Source of the DNA: Eupeodes corollae
Lineage: Eukaryota > Arthropoda > Insecta > Diptera > Syrphidae
Assembly: GCF_945859685.1 (NCBI RefSeq)
Contig: NC_079147.1
Location: forward strand, 305,038,485 to 305,102,484
Direction of reading: 5' to 3'
Length of the DNA: 64,000 nucleotides
Shown: positions 1 through 13,047 of the stretch, in pieces
How the letters are laid out: every line of letters starts with the position of its first letter
Numbering within the stretch: the stretch's first letter is position 1
Made by a program: the position numbers and the translations under genes
Notes under the pieces: model-generated
Told to the model about the DNA's origin: nothing
The model's input: the letters and a program-made list of their open reading frames with translations, nothing else
Database searches by the model: none

Positions 1-338
1 TTTATAGAGCTTTTGTTATCACTTCGAAATTATCTGTTGTTGTTTCGAAGTAATTTGATTGGTGATGTTCTGACTAAAACAAAATACATAATTATAAGGA
101 AACATTTAAACTAGCCCATTGCCTGACATCTCACTAAATATCTTAGTTTAAAGTTTTAAATTAGAATTACACAATATAATTAACTAAATTACTAAATAAT
201 TTAATCGAAATCCTGAATTTGATCTTATTTTAACATACATTTTTAAGGAAACTGCTTAACAGTACAACTTTAATAAGCAAATTGTTTTGATTTTGGTTGT
301 TATAACATTCTTCAAATGTTTGGCACACTTAATTTTTT
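1..338. other. AT-rich spacer, no gene seen
   Basis: There is no open frame of note, no RNA gene and no clear repeat here. It leads into the hairpin tandem array that begins at 339. Confidence 0.6.
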
Positions 339-1400
339 GTAAGCACTGCAAATTTAAACTCGGCTTTGGTCCAAAAACCTCGAAAAACTTAAAATCTGAA
401 GTTTAGGTCGCTGGCTTACAATATTTTGCACAGCCTTTTAATTGTATCTTTCTTCTAAGTTATTCGCGAATACACCAACATTCTTAAAAAAAATTGATTT
501 AGATCAAAAACACCGGTTTACGGGCTTACATATATATTGAACTAAAATCAGTTAATGTTGCTCTTTTTATTATAATTAATATGAGCCAGAGTTTTTTTTG
601 TAAGCACTACCAGTTTAACCTCGACTTAGGTCCAAAAGTCTCGACAAAACTTAAAATCTGAAGTTTAGATCGCTGGCTTACAATATTTTGTACAGCCTTC
701 AAGTTGTTTCTTTCTTCTAACTTATTCGCGAATACACCTACATCTTTAAAAAAATGTTTAGATCAGATACACCGGTTTATGGTCTTTTATATTTTCAAAG
801 AATGGCAAAATATAGAACTAAAATCAATAAATGTTGCTCTTTTTATTATTACTAATAATATGAGCTGAATATTTATTTATTTTTGTAAGCACTTCCAGTT
901 TAACTTCGACGAAGATCCCACAGTCTCAAAAAACTTAAAATAAAAAGATAAAATCACTGGCTTACAATATTTTGTACAGCATTTAAGTTATTTCTATCTT
1001 CTAATTAACACGTAAAAACACCTACATTCTTAAAAAAAAATTATTTTAATCAAACACACCGGTTTTTGGTCTTATACATTTTCAAAGACACTGGCAAAAA
1101 TATAGAAGTAAACTCATTTTAAGTTTAAGCCAGAAAATTAAAAGTCGGTCTTTTTATTTCTTTTTTTAATATGAGCTGAATAAGTAATTTTTTTGTAAGC
1201 ACTGCCAGTTTAACTTCGACCAAGATTCCACAGTCTCGAAAAACTTAAAATCTGAAGTTAAAATCGCTGGCTTACAATATTTTGAATGACATTAAAAGTG
1301 TTTCTATCACGCACATCCTTAAAAATGTTGTTTTAGATCAAATTCACTAATTTCTGATGTTGTTTTGGCATACAATTTCAAGGAAACTGTCAAAATATAA
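339..1400. repeat. Tandem array of a hairpin-bearing unit (4 copies)
   Basis: Four related units start at the recurring GTAAGCACT at 339, 600, 885 and 1195, so the period grows from 261 to 285 to 310 bp. Each unit opens with TTGTAAGC and carries the inverse GCTTACAA about 80-90 bp later (for example 598-605 against 676-683, and 1193-1200 against 1270-1277). Shared landmarks in order are a CTCGAAAAACTTAAAA block, CGCTGGCTTACAATATTTTG, a run of A followed by TTTAGATCAAA, ACACCGGTTT, and TTAATATGAGC before the next unit. The copies differ by point changes and small indels, so the array is old. Two more copies lie at 3314-3690. The family is unknown to me. Confidence 0.85.
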
Positions 1401-3313
1401 AACTAAAATATATTTTGTCTGCAAATCAAGTACAATACAATGAATTGTCAAAACTAAAAATGGGTGGTATGAAAAAGAAAATCAAATATTTATTCAGTCT
1501 AGACAAATTTTGCAAATCAAAATTGATTCATTGAATTTTTGACACCAATTTATTACCGTTAAGAAAACATCATCTCACTACACCAACAACACACCACTCA
1601 GACACACCTGTCATTTCCACTTCATCCATCTTTCAAAAACTCGCCTCACGTTTATATAAAAAGTTTCGTTAAATAAATGTCTTTAGACATAATAGTGTTA
1701 ACAAAGGCAATGATTAAACGTCATTATTATTTATTTTTTATTATTTTCAATCGAAACAACACATTATTGTTTGTATACTGTATATTTTTTTATTATCTTG
1801 AAATGCAGAGAAGTGATCAAAACTTCTAGGTCTACACTTTGAAATAGCCTCAGGTTACACGCATTTTGAAATAAAAACAATTCAGCGTCATAAAAATACA
1901 CAGCGAACAAAGTGCTAAGTCTTTACAGTCAGATGGCAATTAATCATTTGAAATATCTACAACAGAATTTAAAAAAAAAGCCAACACTCGTCCTCACATT
2001 TTAGAGATCTCATCATAATAAAAACCTAAAAAAACAAGAACAGCTCATTAGTTTCTATGTTTTTTGGTGTCTTTTTTCAAGAGAACTGAAGAATTAATAA
2101 TTATTTTTCCACATCTCCGACCAACAACGGCAACGTGGGCCGAGGCCGAAGTTGCTGTGAATGAAAGCCGGATTGGATCTGGGATAGATCTCCATCAGTC
2201 TTTTTTTGATTATTATGAAAATGATGGTGTGATTTCGAAATACACTTAAAAATCCTCAAAATAAAAAAAAAAAACAAAAAAAAATAAAAGCTTATGAGTC
2301 TTTTGGGGATTTCTTCATATATTCGTTTAGTATACGACGCGTTTCGAGTTCTGTGCGCGGGATATAATAAGCACGACATCAGAACAACAACCATTCTGAT
2401 ACCGTACCGTGCGTTGATGAAAACTGAAAACTGAAAACTTTAGTTGAGACGCACAGGCACAATCATCAGCAGACAAAAAGGGAAGAGGGAACGATTATCA
2501 TTATTATTTTGGAGCGTGGGTTGAAATCGTATTATTATACGTACTTTATGCTTATACGACTTCGAGCATGTTTAAATTTAATTGAAGAAAATTGTCGACA
2601 CAACACCATTGCTTTTGATATTATAATATATATAATTCAGTTTTTGGAGGGGGAGCGACTATAATTTGATTGTGCACTCACCCATAAAAATGGCGAAGCG
2701 AAGATCAGTGTTGAGATATTTAAGCTTGAATCGAGGGAAGAGGTGAAGTGAGATGGCAAATACGGTGTATACGCATATTGCCAATCCCAATCATAAATCA
2801 CATCTTCGTTTGTAGTTTAATTTTGTTGTGCTTCACCGCATAAAACTAGTGATAGCTATCGTTACCATACATACCCCGGTTTTTAGTGCCTATACATTCC
2901 TGATTAATAGCTTTTGAACATCTTATAGCGCAAAATACTTTGCTTTTGTCGAAAGTCATTAAATGCTTTACTTATTTTTCAATTTAAGTTGAAAGCTTAT
3001 TCATTGTTTAATAGTGTTTTCCATTCAGCATTGAATGAGCTGAATAGAATACTAATTAGCTGAATAGAGTCAAGGTACGAAATAACCATATTTCATTCGA
3101 TATTTATATAGCTAGATAATGTGCTGACAAATTTTATCAAAAAACATTATGAATTTATTGATAAGTTATGTGAATGAGTCTTTGTTCCCTTTAAATTCAA
3201 TTCATACTTCAATATATTGTTAATTTTTAAGTTACTTGCATGAATAATCATTTTAAGAACTCAGTTTTCGCTCGTATTAGCATTTCTCATGTGTGCGAAA
3301 TACTTTATTTTTT
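1401..3313. other. AT-rich spacer, no gene seen
   Basis: This is unique AT-rich sequence between two blocks of the same hairpin repeat. Short open frames (for example around 2101-2394 on the minus strand) translate to low-complexity Phe/Ile-rich peptides and look like chance. Confidence 0.6.
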
Positions 3314-3690
3314 GTAAGCACTTCTAATTTGAGCTCGATTGATATCCCAGAGACTCGAAAAACTTAAGACCTTGAGATAAAATCAATGGCTTATAATATT
3401 TTGCATTTAATACTTATGTATCTTAAGAATATGCTTACAAATTGTATAAAGATACCTACTGAGTTTAGTGGACTATAAATCTTCGGAATTTACAATTGAT
3501 TTTTATGCATAAGTATTTGAAAAACTTACATTTCACTCATATAACCATTCCTAATATGTGCTGAATACTATATTTTTTTGTAAGCACTGCTAATTTGGGT
3601 TAGACAAACGTCCCAGAGATTCGAAAAACTTAAGACCTGAAGATAAAATCAATGGCTTACAATATTTTGTACAGCATTTAAGTTGTTTCG
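3314..3690. repeat. Two further hairpin-repeat copies
   Basis: Two units start at GTAAGCACT at 3314 and 3580 (period 266 bp). They keep the landmarks of the 339-1400 array: the CTCGAAAAACTTAAGACC block, AATGGCTTACAATATTTTG, and AATATGTGCTGAATACTATA before the second copy. They lie in the same orientation as the first block, about 1.9 kb away. That suggests one array interrupted or eroded in the middle. Confidence 0.8.
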
Positions 3691-6600
3691 ATACCTCCTA
3701 CCACCTTAAAAATGTTGATTACACAATATTTCCAGCAAATAATCTCACAATCAATTAAATAACTAAATGTTTTCAAATATTTTACCTGTGTTCTTCTCTT
3801 CTTTTTTTTTCTTATTATTGTTGCTTTGTATCTCTTTTGTGTGTCCGTCGTGGATAGAAAATTAAAAACTACAAATCGATACACGAAGAAGAGAATGGGG
3901 AACAAATATTGCAGTATCGATCAATCAAGTTGGTCCGAGTGATTCTTCTTCTTTTTTTTAATCTTCATACGTACATAAGTATCTTTGTGGTTTTTATTAT
4001 TTTTGTTTTTTCTTCTTTCAACTTCAGATACAAATGGGGGCCTCTTTTTCAAGGTCTCATTCCGCGGTGTGTACCTAGCTTTCAATTGATAGCTGATGGT
4101 TACAAAAGACACACAACAGCACGAGAAATTTCCTCACGTTCGTGTGGATGCTGTTCGGAGGCATTTTCAATTCCCAGTCGTTTGTTGCATGTCTGACTTT
4201 TCGTTTTTATATTCTTGGTTTATTTTAGTTTCCCTTGATTTTTGTTATTGCTAAAGTCGCCGCAGGTAGCTCTCTAACTCCCCACAATAGCCAGTGCCTC
4301 AGCCTCGAATATACTCGTAGCGTCGCTTAGCTACACTGCACTTAGTTGCCATATACGGTGGACCTCAAATCTGCGGAGATTAAAAGACTGTGATTTGATT
4401 GTTCGTTTTTTTTCGGTTTGGTTGTGCCGCTCCGTGCGGGAGCGCTATAAGAAAAATTCCAATTTTGAGGTAACCGCGCTGAGCTTGAGTGAATGTGTGC
4501 CTGTTTTTCTGTACAACACTGGAAACACTTACTCACGCATCTAATGGTACTTGCTGCTGCTGGCTCTTGGTTTCCCAGGCGTCGAGGCAATCACCAGATT
4601 ATGCAGCTCATAGAACACGCAAGAGGCTAGAATAAATTGCTATTTTCCATCATCTGCCTTTTGAACGCGCACCAACATCGCATCGTGCAAAATCATATTC
4701 GAGGGGCTTTAAAGGTCAATAATCATTATTATCCAACAACGTCTCTCTATCTGCATCCCCATCTAGAATCCATATAGGATCCTCTTCGTTGCCGACTGAA
4801 AGTTGCATGGGCCAGAGCCACTGCCAGTGCCTGATGTCTGTTCGTTAATATGCTCTCTCTCGTGGCTTGGCTTGCAAAAGACCTGCCGCTACTTTTCTTT
4901 TGACAGCAGAATGAAACAAAAAAAAATCTGACAGGCCAGAGAGAAAAATCCTAGAATCAACAGCAAACTTTGGTTTCCATTCTTCGGTCTTCGCCTCGAC
5001 TTCGACTAATGAAGCACAAACCTTTCCTCTAAACCAGTCTTCTGATGTGCATAGCTGCGTCATCCTTACCGCTCCACAGCCCGCCACGCCACCTCTACCG
5101 TTGGCTGAATGATTACAAAAGTCATGTGCATCATGAGATTGTATTCGTGTGTGATGTTGCCGCCTCACCGCCACCAACCGCAACCACCACCATCGTTCGT
5201 CGTTCTCGTCATCGTCGTTCTCTTGATGTCGAAGCTGCCATCAATGTTTCTGATGCTGAATGGCTGAATAAACTGCTTTGCTTGCAAATGTTATATGATG
5301 ATGCTGATAGCAAGGGTAAAATCGCATAAAATTCCCAATAGAATATATCTATCTAGTCATGTGCTTTTCGGAAATTGATGTGGATTGATTCATGCATTCT
5401 GGCTGGGCTGATTGGGCGATGCGATTCGATGCGATGCGATGATGGTTGATGCACGCTGAATATGTGCTCTTTCAAATAAGGTGCATGCATGTAAATCCTT
5501 AGATGAATGATAGTTCCTCTAATGCGGGTGGTTTATGCACTATATACCTACAATGTATGTAGGTTTTACCATTTGGGAATTTTATACAACTTTTGTATAT
5601 AAAAAAAAAGTTAATTTTTCCTCTTTTTTGTGATAGATCGATAGCGAGTCATATGAGTTCAAGTTTTGTTCAAATCCCTTAACAAATTTTTAGGGAATCG
5701 AACGTAATATAATGCCTAGACTTTTATTTGGATGAAAAGATCAAAAATACAATGGATAAGATGAAAATAAAATATTTTGCTGAATAGCTTACAATTTCTT
5801 AACTTCAAATTCAGCTCAATTAAAAGTTGCATATATTTATAATTCTTAGATATAGTAATCATTTAAATATTCTCTTTGGAAGAAAAATGACATAAATTTA
5901 CAAAACAACAACTGTCAAATATGACATTTCAATAATGTTTTAAGAGTTTTTGCTGAATATACAAAGAAGCTTACATTTTTAAGGTTAAATAAGTGCAAAC
6001 ATGAATAAGATTTATGTTTACATAAAAATATAGCTATAAATAACACACCAAACGTCAAAATATCAAAAACACTATAGGTACCTACTTTCCTATTCCTACA
6101 TGTGTACTAAAATAAATATAACCTCATTCAAAAGATGACAATGATGTTGACAATGACATCGGTAAAAGTTGATATTTTTCTATACAATAAACAAACAAAA
6201 ATTCAATCACTAATAAATTTCCTCCGAAAATCCTTCCTCCAAAAAGCGACTTTATTTCCACATCAAAATTTACTTTGACTTATAGCTATAGGTCCATACA
6301 TATATATGTACATCCTTTATACACAATATAGCCGCACATGTGGTTCACTATTTGTATCTCCCTTTTATTTTTCCTTTGAATTTCATTTTATGAAGGAAGA
6401 AAATTGAAAGATATCGATAAGAAATATAATAAAAATGTGGAATTTATAAATGTATAAAAATTGAAGAAAATATTATTTCGTTTTGAAAACACAGTTATTT
6501 TTAGGAATATTAAGTTAAAACATTCTTTATAAAGGAAACTTACAAAAAAATAAGAGATCTTAATTTTGACAGTTTAAAAAAAAATGTTTTCAACAAAATG

Positions 6601-8826
6601 TCACGGTTGACAGAAACATCATGACAGGAGCAATGAGAACCAACAAAAATATACCAATTATATTTTTTATTTATTCACTTGTCCATTGCAAGCGAAAGTT
6701 GTCAAACCATTCGCGTTTTTTGACAGCTGCTTGAAGGACCAAATTAATCCCAAAAAGTACCTTCATTATACGTGTTAAGTAGAACAAGGAACTCGACTTA
6801 ATTATTCACAACATTTTAAAGAATTCAATGATGGAACATAGGTTTAATGTACATGATTTGACAGTTGTGATTTAGATTCAATGTATAAAAATGCAGTCCA
6901 CCACTTAATCCCTTGAATATTAAAGTGTTCTTAATGAATGGATGTTTAAATTTAAAATCCATGGACCAAGAGATATGAACGAAAAAAAAACTAATTTTGA
7001 CATCTGTCATTTTCACACAAGTTTGGAATCCAATGAAATCCCCTTAATCGACTTTTATCGTAAAGTTTCAACAACTTTTCAGTTTAAAATATGTTTATTT
7101 TTTGACATTTAACACTGTTCTTTGAAAGTAAGCCCTAACCCAATTAACAATCAAAATAGAACTATAAAACTTTTCCTTCTCCTTTACAAAACCTACCTAT
7201 GAAGATCTGATTAAATCCCCAAACGTCTAAAATCAATTTCTTCCTGTTCGAAGAAAAACAACAAAAAAAATTCTTCAAAACTCCTTTTAACAAGTTCATT
7301 TTGAAATTTTGTAGAAAATTTCATTAATGTTTCAAATATTTTTTTTTGAAAAATAAAACTCGCTTCTACCACCTGACGCGTAGAATGTAGATTATGTACC
7401 TCTGTAGGAAGGTGGTACACAGACAAGACAATAATATCTTTAAAATTTCTTAATTTAGTTGAATAACGAATTTAAAGTCTTCATCCCATGGATTACATTA
7501 TCAACAATTTTCATCGTCTCCTTCTGCTGTAGTGCTCCCGCTGCTGTTGCTGCTGTCCCTACGACGACGCTTACACCCGAAACAATGCTAAACAAGCAAA
7601 AAGGTGCAAATTATGAACCCTTCACGTTGAAAAACTCAATTAAAGTGAAAACTTTTTGAAAATAGAACACAAAAGCAATAACAACAACAACGACCAAAAC
7701 GACGACATCATAAAAACCTCCACCCTTTTGACGCAACAACGACGACGCGTCTTCTTAGGAAGATTTCACCCCTTGTAAAATACACGCAACATCGCATCAT
7801 CACAACTTCTTACAAGTCAGCAGGATAGAATTATGAATTAATTTCTATGAGAATCTTGTACAAAACTCAAGAAATATCCTCTCTCAACCCATCCTCAACA
7901 TCACCATCAGCATTGCCATTGTCACGTCAACGCTGGCTGATATTCGACCGAGAAGAAGTTTATTTCTTTTTTATTTATTTATTTGTTGTTGTTATTATCC
8001 ATCACGTCAGGTTCACCTTCGTTTATGTGAAAAATGAGCTATTCATTAGAAATTCGCACATTCATTCATGAATTCAACAACATGCACTACACCAGTCGCG
8101 TCCGTCCGTCAGAGTTGCCGTCACTCGTCCGTTGGCGTTGCCAATCTACGTCGTCGTCGTCCGTGCCATCATGGATTGTGAATTATTTATTCACCAGATA
8201 TTGAAAACGGAAATGTCTCGCAACTTAAAATTGTGGGTGCATTTATGTATAATTTCTTAGAAAGAACAAATGCAAAAACCTAAAAAAACGTACTTTACCT
8301 GTCCCTGTGACATATATGTATAAATAATTTTGTACGCCATGAGGTGGGTGGCTAAACAAAAAAATCCATTTCCCTCAAAGCAGAAATCTTGACATTTTTT
8401 CGAATCACAGTTGATGACATGACATGTTGACATTTTAAGTTGTTGGTATTCTATTCTACGAACATACCTCCATGTTTTGTGTTGTTGTGGTGAATTTGTG
8501 TGCTGAATTGGTGAAATGCATTTAACGTTGCATTATGAATAAATAAAATCTGTTTCTTTTTAAAAACGATGCAAACCAATACAAAATTGATGTCCTAACT
8601 ATCAATTTTGACAGTTATGCGTTCTGGAAGTGCTGATTTTGACTTTTTGAGTTCTACAATTAGTAATTCTGTTCGTTTTAGGAAAAATCTTCTTATTTTT
8701 AATTTCTGAATAATAACAAGGGGACCTTAAATTGTTTTCCGAAAAAGTACGCTTTCATTTAGAAGCAGTTTTTTCTGGCGACTTACATACAAGTTATAAG
8801 AGAATTTCTCAATTCCCGACATCCAA
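3691..8826. other. Long spacer, no supported gene
   Basis: This is mostly AT-rich. The stretch 4260-5330 is richer in G+C, with short trinucleotide-like runs, and holds overlapping short open frames on both strands that resemble no family I know. A GATGC/GATTC-type repeat lies at 5416-5442. From 5.9 to 9.8 kb TGTCAAA and TTTGACA motifs are frequent. A CGT-rich tract follows near 8100-8170. I see no RNA gene. Confidence 0.55.
5416..5442. repeat. GCGAT-type simple repeat
   Basis: Consecutive degenerate GCGAT units. A similar GCGAT run occurs at 37849-37870. Confidence 0.7.
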
Positions 8827-9382
8827 AATATGTTTTTCATTAGATATCTATTTGCTGAAGGTGTGTTCGTTTTGTTTATTTCGATGAAAATGGTGGCATT
8901 TTGACGTTTTATGAATGTCAGATCAATTTAAAAAAAATTATTTGGTATAAAGTTAGTTGAGGCATTCAATTGGGCGCCATTTAAAGTTTGAAATAGAGTT
9001 TGAGTGAGAATTCTGCTTTGGTGCCATGTTATTACTTCAAAATACTCTTTAAGCTCCAGTTTTGCTTTTCAATTTTATGAATAATTTAGAAAAAAGAGGT
9101 CAAGAGAAGAGACATATAATTAAATAGTAATAAAAATTGCAAATTTGTACACCGTTGAGTAAGTAAAATAACAAATTTTCAGTTTCACGTTGGGCGCCAT
9201 TTTTTAAAATGTGTATTTGTAACTTTTAAGAAAGGTCTCTTTGGACCATTGAAGCTTCTTTCAGTCAAATTGATCGTTTGAAATGTCTTCGTTTAAAATT
9301 CTCAACGAACGTCGAAAAAACGTTAATGAACGCTCTCACTGGAGAGAAGCCAGATTTTTAAATAAGTTAATTGTTTCGTTTT
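8827..9382 (-). repeat. Left arm of a large inverted repeat, with two boxes
   Basis: This segment is the reverse complement, with substitutions, of 12459-13047. Matching landmarks appear in inverted order: ATTAGATATCTA near the outer end, CAATTGGGCGCCATTTAAA, the TGCTTTGGTGCCATG stretch, AAGAGGTCAAGAGAAGA, GTTTCACGTTGGGCGCCATT, and AAGTTAATTGTTTCG at the inner end. Boxes lie on the minus strand at 8962-8979 (a variant that keeps the first ten bases) and 9182-9199 (identical to the consensus). The centre between the arms is about 3.1 kb. I see no terminase, transposase or other gene in the centre, so this is either an inverted segmental duplication or long terminal inverted repeats of an unknown element. 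Confidence 0.85.
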
Positions 9383-12180
9383 TTTTTCATACACATAATT
9401 TAAATATTCTATGATATGATGAATACTTTTCAACGAAAATATCAAAGATTAAGGAACAATCCAAAAGCCATACAAGAGTTGCCGAATAAACTCAACTGAC
9501 ATCTGTCAATTATGACACTTAACACGAAGTCTTTCAAGTGCCTTTGTTGAGATAACTTTTGTTAGCAATATCCATTGAGTAGCATTTGTCAATTTTTGAC
9601 CAAAGTTTAAAAATATCTAAGTTGTCATCTGTCAAATTTGACATTTGTTAACTAACCTCTTTGAAGAATTACAAACAAAATTCACAATTAGATCTGTTTG
9701 TGACAACAACTGAAGAACCTTAACTGATTGTCAAACATAATATTTAATCACACATAATTCAATTTATCAATCAATGATTTTGACATCTCTATATGACATT
9801 TCTCTATGAACCATCTGTTTATTCCTGAATGAAAATAAGAAAAGATACAAATAAGCACACGAGAGAATTGGTTTTTCTGACAGCTTGCTTTCAAAAACAT
9901 TCCTTTACAATTTCCTTAAAAAATAATTTTCTATTTCCGTACAATGGTGTGATGGGTAGTGGGGGAGGGTTAGGGGGATGGTGTGTGAATAAGGAGGAAC
10001 CATGTAAAACATGTTGTTAGGATAACTATACTAACCATCATCGGTAGCTTGTGCTTATCTCTTATGCATGATGCTTCCAGGTTATTGTCACCAAATGACA
10101 TAATTCCCTACTGGGTTCTTCTCTCTCAAACATCATACACATTCATGCATCGAGGTGACATTTCGACGATACTATACAACAAACAAATCCAAGCCGAACC
10201 ACCCCATCCCTCCTGTCATTCTGAGCTATACAAAACTCAAGCCTTCTCTGCCTATATACTTATTCAAATTCTACAAACTGACCACCCACTTGCTTTGTAG
10301 ATTTTATGCTCCGTCATCATCCAGATTCTGCAGAACCTAAATATGTACAGTTTTGTTGTTGTTGTTATAGAATAGAAAAACACAAAACGTGTCAACCACC
10401 CTGGCAAAAACATGGCAGATTCTTGTTGCCAAATGCAATACAAGAACTCTATAGTTGAATCCACACGATGATGTTGACAACGATTGCATAAATGTCTCAA
10501 AACTCGACTGGATTCTTTTTGTAGCTCTCCTTACAGTGTTTGGTACAGTAATATGGTAAGTTTGTGCGCTTGCTGCAGTTGTTTGACGTTTTGCTGTTTA
10601 TTTCTAATGTACTGTCACTGACGGACGGTATACGGTGTGTGTAGTGTAGTGGAGTGGGTGGCTGATGAATATGAGGGATGGGAAGAAGATGGCGCCTACA
10701 ATGACTTAGGACATCTTTGCGTACATCGCATCATCGCATCGTCATCATCAAACACCATCATCTCATCGTTCGTCCGTCGCCGACGTCGTTTCTCGGTTCC
10801 TCGGTTGTCGTTTGTCGGTCGTCGTCATGACCGTGTGCTTTGTGAGGTTATGTTTAGTTTTCGTTTCGTTTTCGGATGTGGTATTTACAATTCATGTTTT
10901 CTGTGCGTTTCATGTCATTCGAGTGATGGAAATAAACATATTTCTCCATCATGCATTACTCGTATTTTCTCTGATGGTACCAACATATCTCTTTAAGAGC
11001 CCACAACATCATGGCAGACTAAAATGTCAAGGATTTTTGATTGATCACTTTGCTGACTTTTGGGTTCGGTACTCGGTTGTATGCATGGTGTGTGCTATTC
11101 ACCGTTCGTTACTTCGTTGGTTGGAGTCTTTTAATTTTCAACCTCTTGTAATTTTTGGTTACACAAAAATGAACATGATGGTGTATCTTAATACACTGTA
11201 ACCAACATACCATTAACAATTGCAAGTGATCGATGCTGCGTTAAATGCAGCACAGCATTACCATCAACGGCGCTGCGCAGTGATCTTTTTTTCCGGTCCG
11301 TCGTCGTCGCAGCTTTGAGGGCTTGGCAGGTTTTTTTTTCTTTTTTTGAGGGGGATGATTCATCATCGAATTTGATTTGGGTGTTCACCAGAAATGATGA
11401 TAAATTATATTTTCTTTTCTTTTTCTTTTTAAATTAAATGATTTCAATGTTGTGTATGATGTATATTTGGCAGATGGACAAGCAGTCGATTAATTTGTTT
11501 AAGATCGGATGATGTGTTTGATGTTAGATTGCAATCGGGCAAAGGTGATCAGTCAAGTCGTTTTAAATTTGTATATGGTTGAAATTAAATTGGTTTTATA
11601 TCAACGGGAACTGGAACATACATATTCAGATTATTAAAACATCACGGAACAAATTGGCAATATATGCAGTTTTAAAAAGGGTCTCAAGTCTCAAGGTGCA
11701 GCTGTCAAATGTCATATCATTTTATGAATACGAATGATCTGTATTGTGTGTATAAATTGATAACAAAAACTGAAATGCTTTCTAAATGAATGAGTTTTCG
11801 TTGTTGCAGCTGTCAAAAGTTTAACAACAATACAAATATTGTATAGTTTTTGAAGTACCTAAGAAAAAGTCTGTATCATTAACTGGCATTACGACATCAC
11901 ACATGTTTTTAGCCATTTGACAGCTACAAAACGACGATTACCTGCCATCTTGTGTTCGAAACTGTGTGTAAAAAGAAACTGCATATTTCAAATCTGCTAA
12001 TTTCCTGTTTTATCTAGTCAATTTTTGACACTTGTCAATCGTCAGAATTCCACCATTTTGATATAAATAAAAGAAACAAATATACCAACGATTGCTTCAA
12101 TTTGACAGAAAAAATCTTGAAAAATCTACCGGTTCTCAATTTAAAAATTAAATTAAAATTTATTTTGAAAAAAGTCATCT
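9383..12180. other. Centre of the inverted repeat, no supported gene
   Basis: There are many TGACA/TGTCA motifs at both edges (9480-9810 and 11690-12060). A G+C-richer, CGT/CATC-rich stretch runs from 10630 to 11350. Open frames there (up to 129 codons at 10812-11201) have no recognisable domain. A partial box-like GATGGCGCCTACAA occurs near 10689. Confidence 0.55.
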
Positions 12181-12458
12181 TTTCCTTTTTTCTCCAGTCA
12201 GAATGTTTCTTAGCGTTTTTGAAGGTCTATGATATGTTCATTCGAAGTGGTTTAAAAAGATCAATTTAACTGAAAGGGACTTCAATGATCCGCAAAGACA
12301 TTTTCCTAAAAGTTACAAATAAACATTTTAGAAAATGGCGCCCAACGTGAAAATGAGAAGAGCGTTATTTTACTTACTAAACAGCCTACAAATTTCAGAC
12401 TTGTGTTGTTGTTTAATCATTGATCTTTTTGTGAATGAATGAATTTTTATATTATATA
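12181..12458 (+). repeat. Box-carrying tandem unit beside the right arm
   Basis: This is a diverged copy of 12484-12760 placed directly upstream in the same orientation (box to box 303 bp). It shares CTTTTCTCCAGT, a CGTTTTT stretch, TTCAATG-TCCG, TACAAATAAACATTTTA, then the box at 12336-12353 (one mismatch, at the last base), and TTATTTTACTTACTAAACAG after it. It has no inverted partner on the left side, so the array was asymmetric, or lost a unit, when the inverted repeat formed. Confidence 0.8.
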
Positions 12459-13047
12459 AACGAAACAATTAACTTATGCAAACATCCGACTTTTCTCCAG
12501 TGAGAAGATTCATTCGCGTTTTTTTAAGTTCGTTGAGAATTTTATACGAAGAGATTTCAAACGATCAATTTCACTGAATGGAACTTCAATGGTCCGAAGA
12601 GACTTTTCTAAAACATTACAAGTAAACATTTTAAAAAATGGCGCCCAACGTGAAACTTAAAATATTGCTATTTTACTTACTAAACAGTGTACAAATTTGA
12701 AATTGGTATTATAATTTAATTGTATGTCTTTTCTCTTGACCTCTTTTTTCTAAATTATTCATAAAATTGAAAAAATAAAAAGCAAAACTGGAGCTTAAAG
12801 AGCATTTTGAAAAAATAGCATGGCACCAAAGCAGAATGCTCACTAAAACCATGTAAAAAAAATAAACTCGCAAAATGCTTATTTCAAACTTTAAATGGCG
12901 CCCAATTGAATGCCTCAACTAACTTTATACTAAATAATTTTTTTTAATTTATATGACATTTATAAAACGTCAGAATTCCACCATTTTCACGGAATTAAAC
13001 AAAACGAACATACCTTCACCAAATTGATATCTAATGAAAAACATATT
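12459..13047 (+). repeat. Right arm of the large inverted repeat
   Basis: This is the inverted partner of 8827-9382. It contains plus-strand boxes at 12639-12656 (exact consensus) and 12896-12913 (the variant TGGCGCCCAATTGAATGC, matching the left-arm variant). Homology runs outwards to GATATCTAATGAAAAACATAT near 13047 and inwards to CGAAACAATTAACTTA near 12460. A third, more diverged copy in the same orientation as this arm lies at 17691-18180. Confidence 0.85.

Noticed and set aside
339..1400. CRISPR-like array
   Set aside because: The units are 260-310 bp with variable similarity throughout, not short identical repeats with unique spacers, and the genome is that of a fly.
10637..11201. Overlapping frames of 119 and 129 codons
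   Set aside because: Two overlapping frames in different phases over a CATC/CGTC-rich tract, with compositions driven by simple sequence.
8827..13047. Reading the inverted repeat as a Polinton/Maverick-type element
   Set aside because: The centre is only about 3 kb and encodes no polymerase, integrase or capsid-like protein that I can see.
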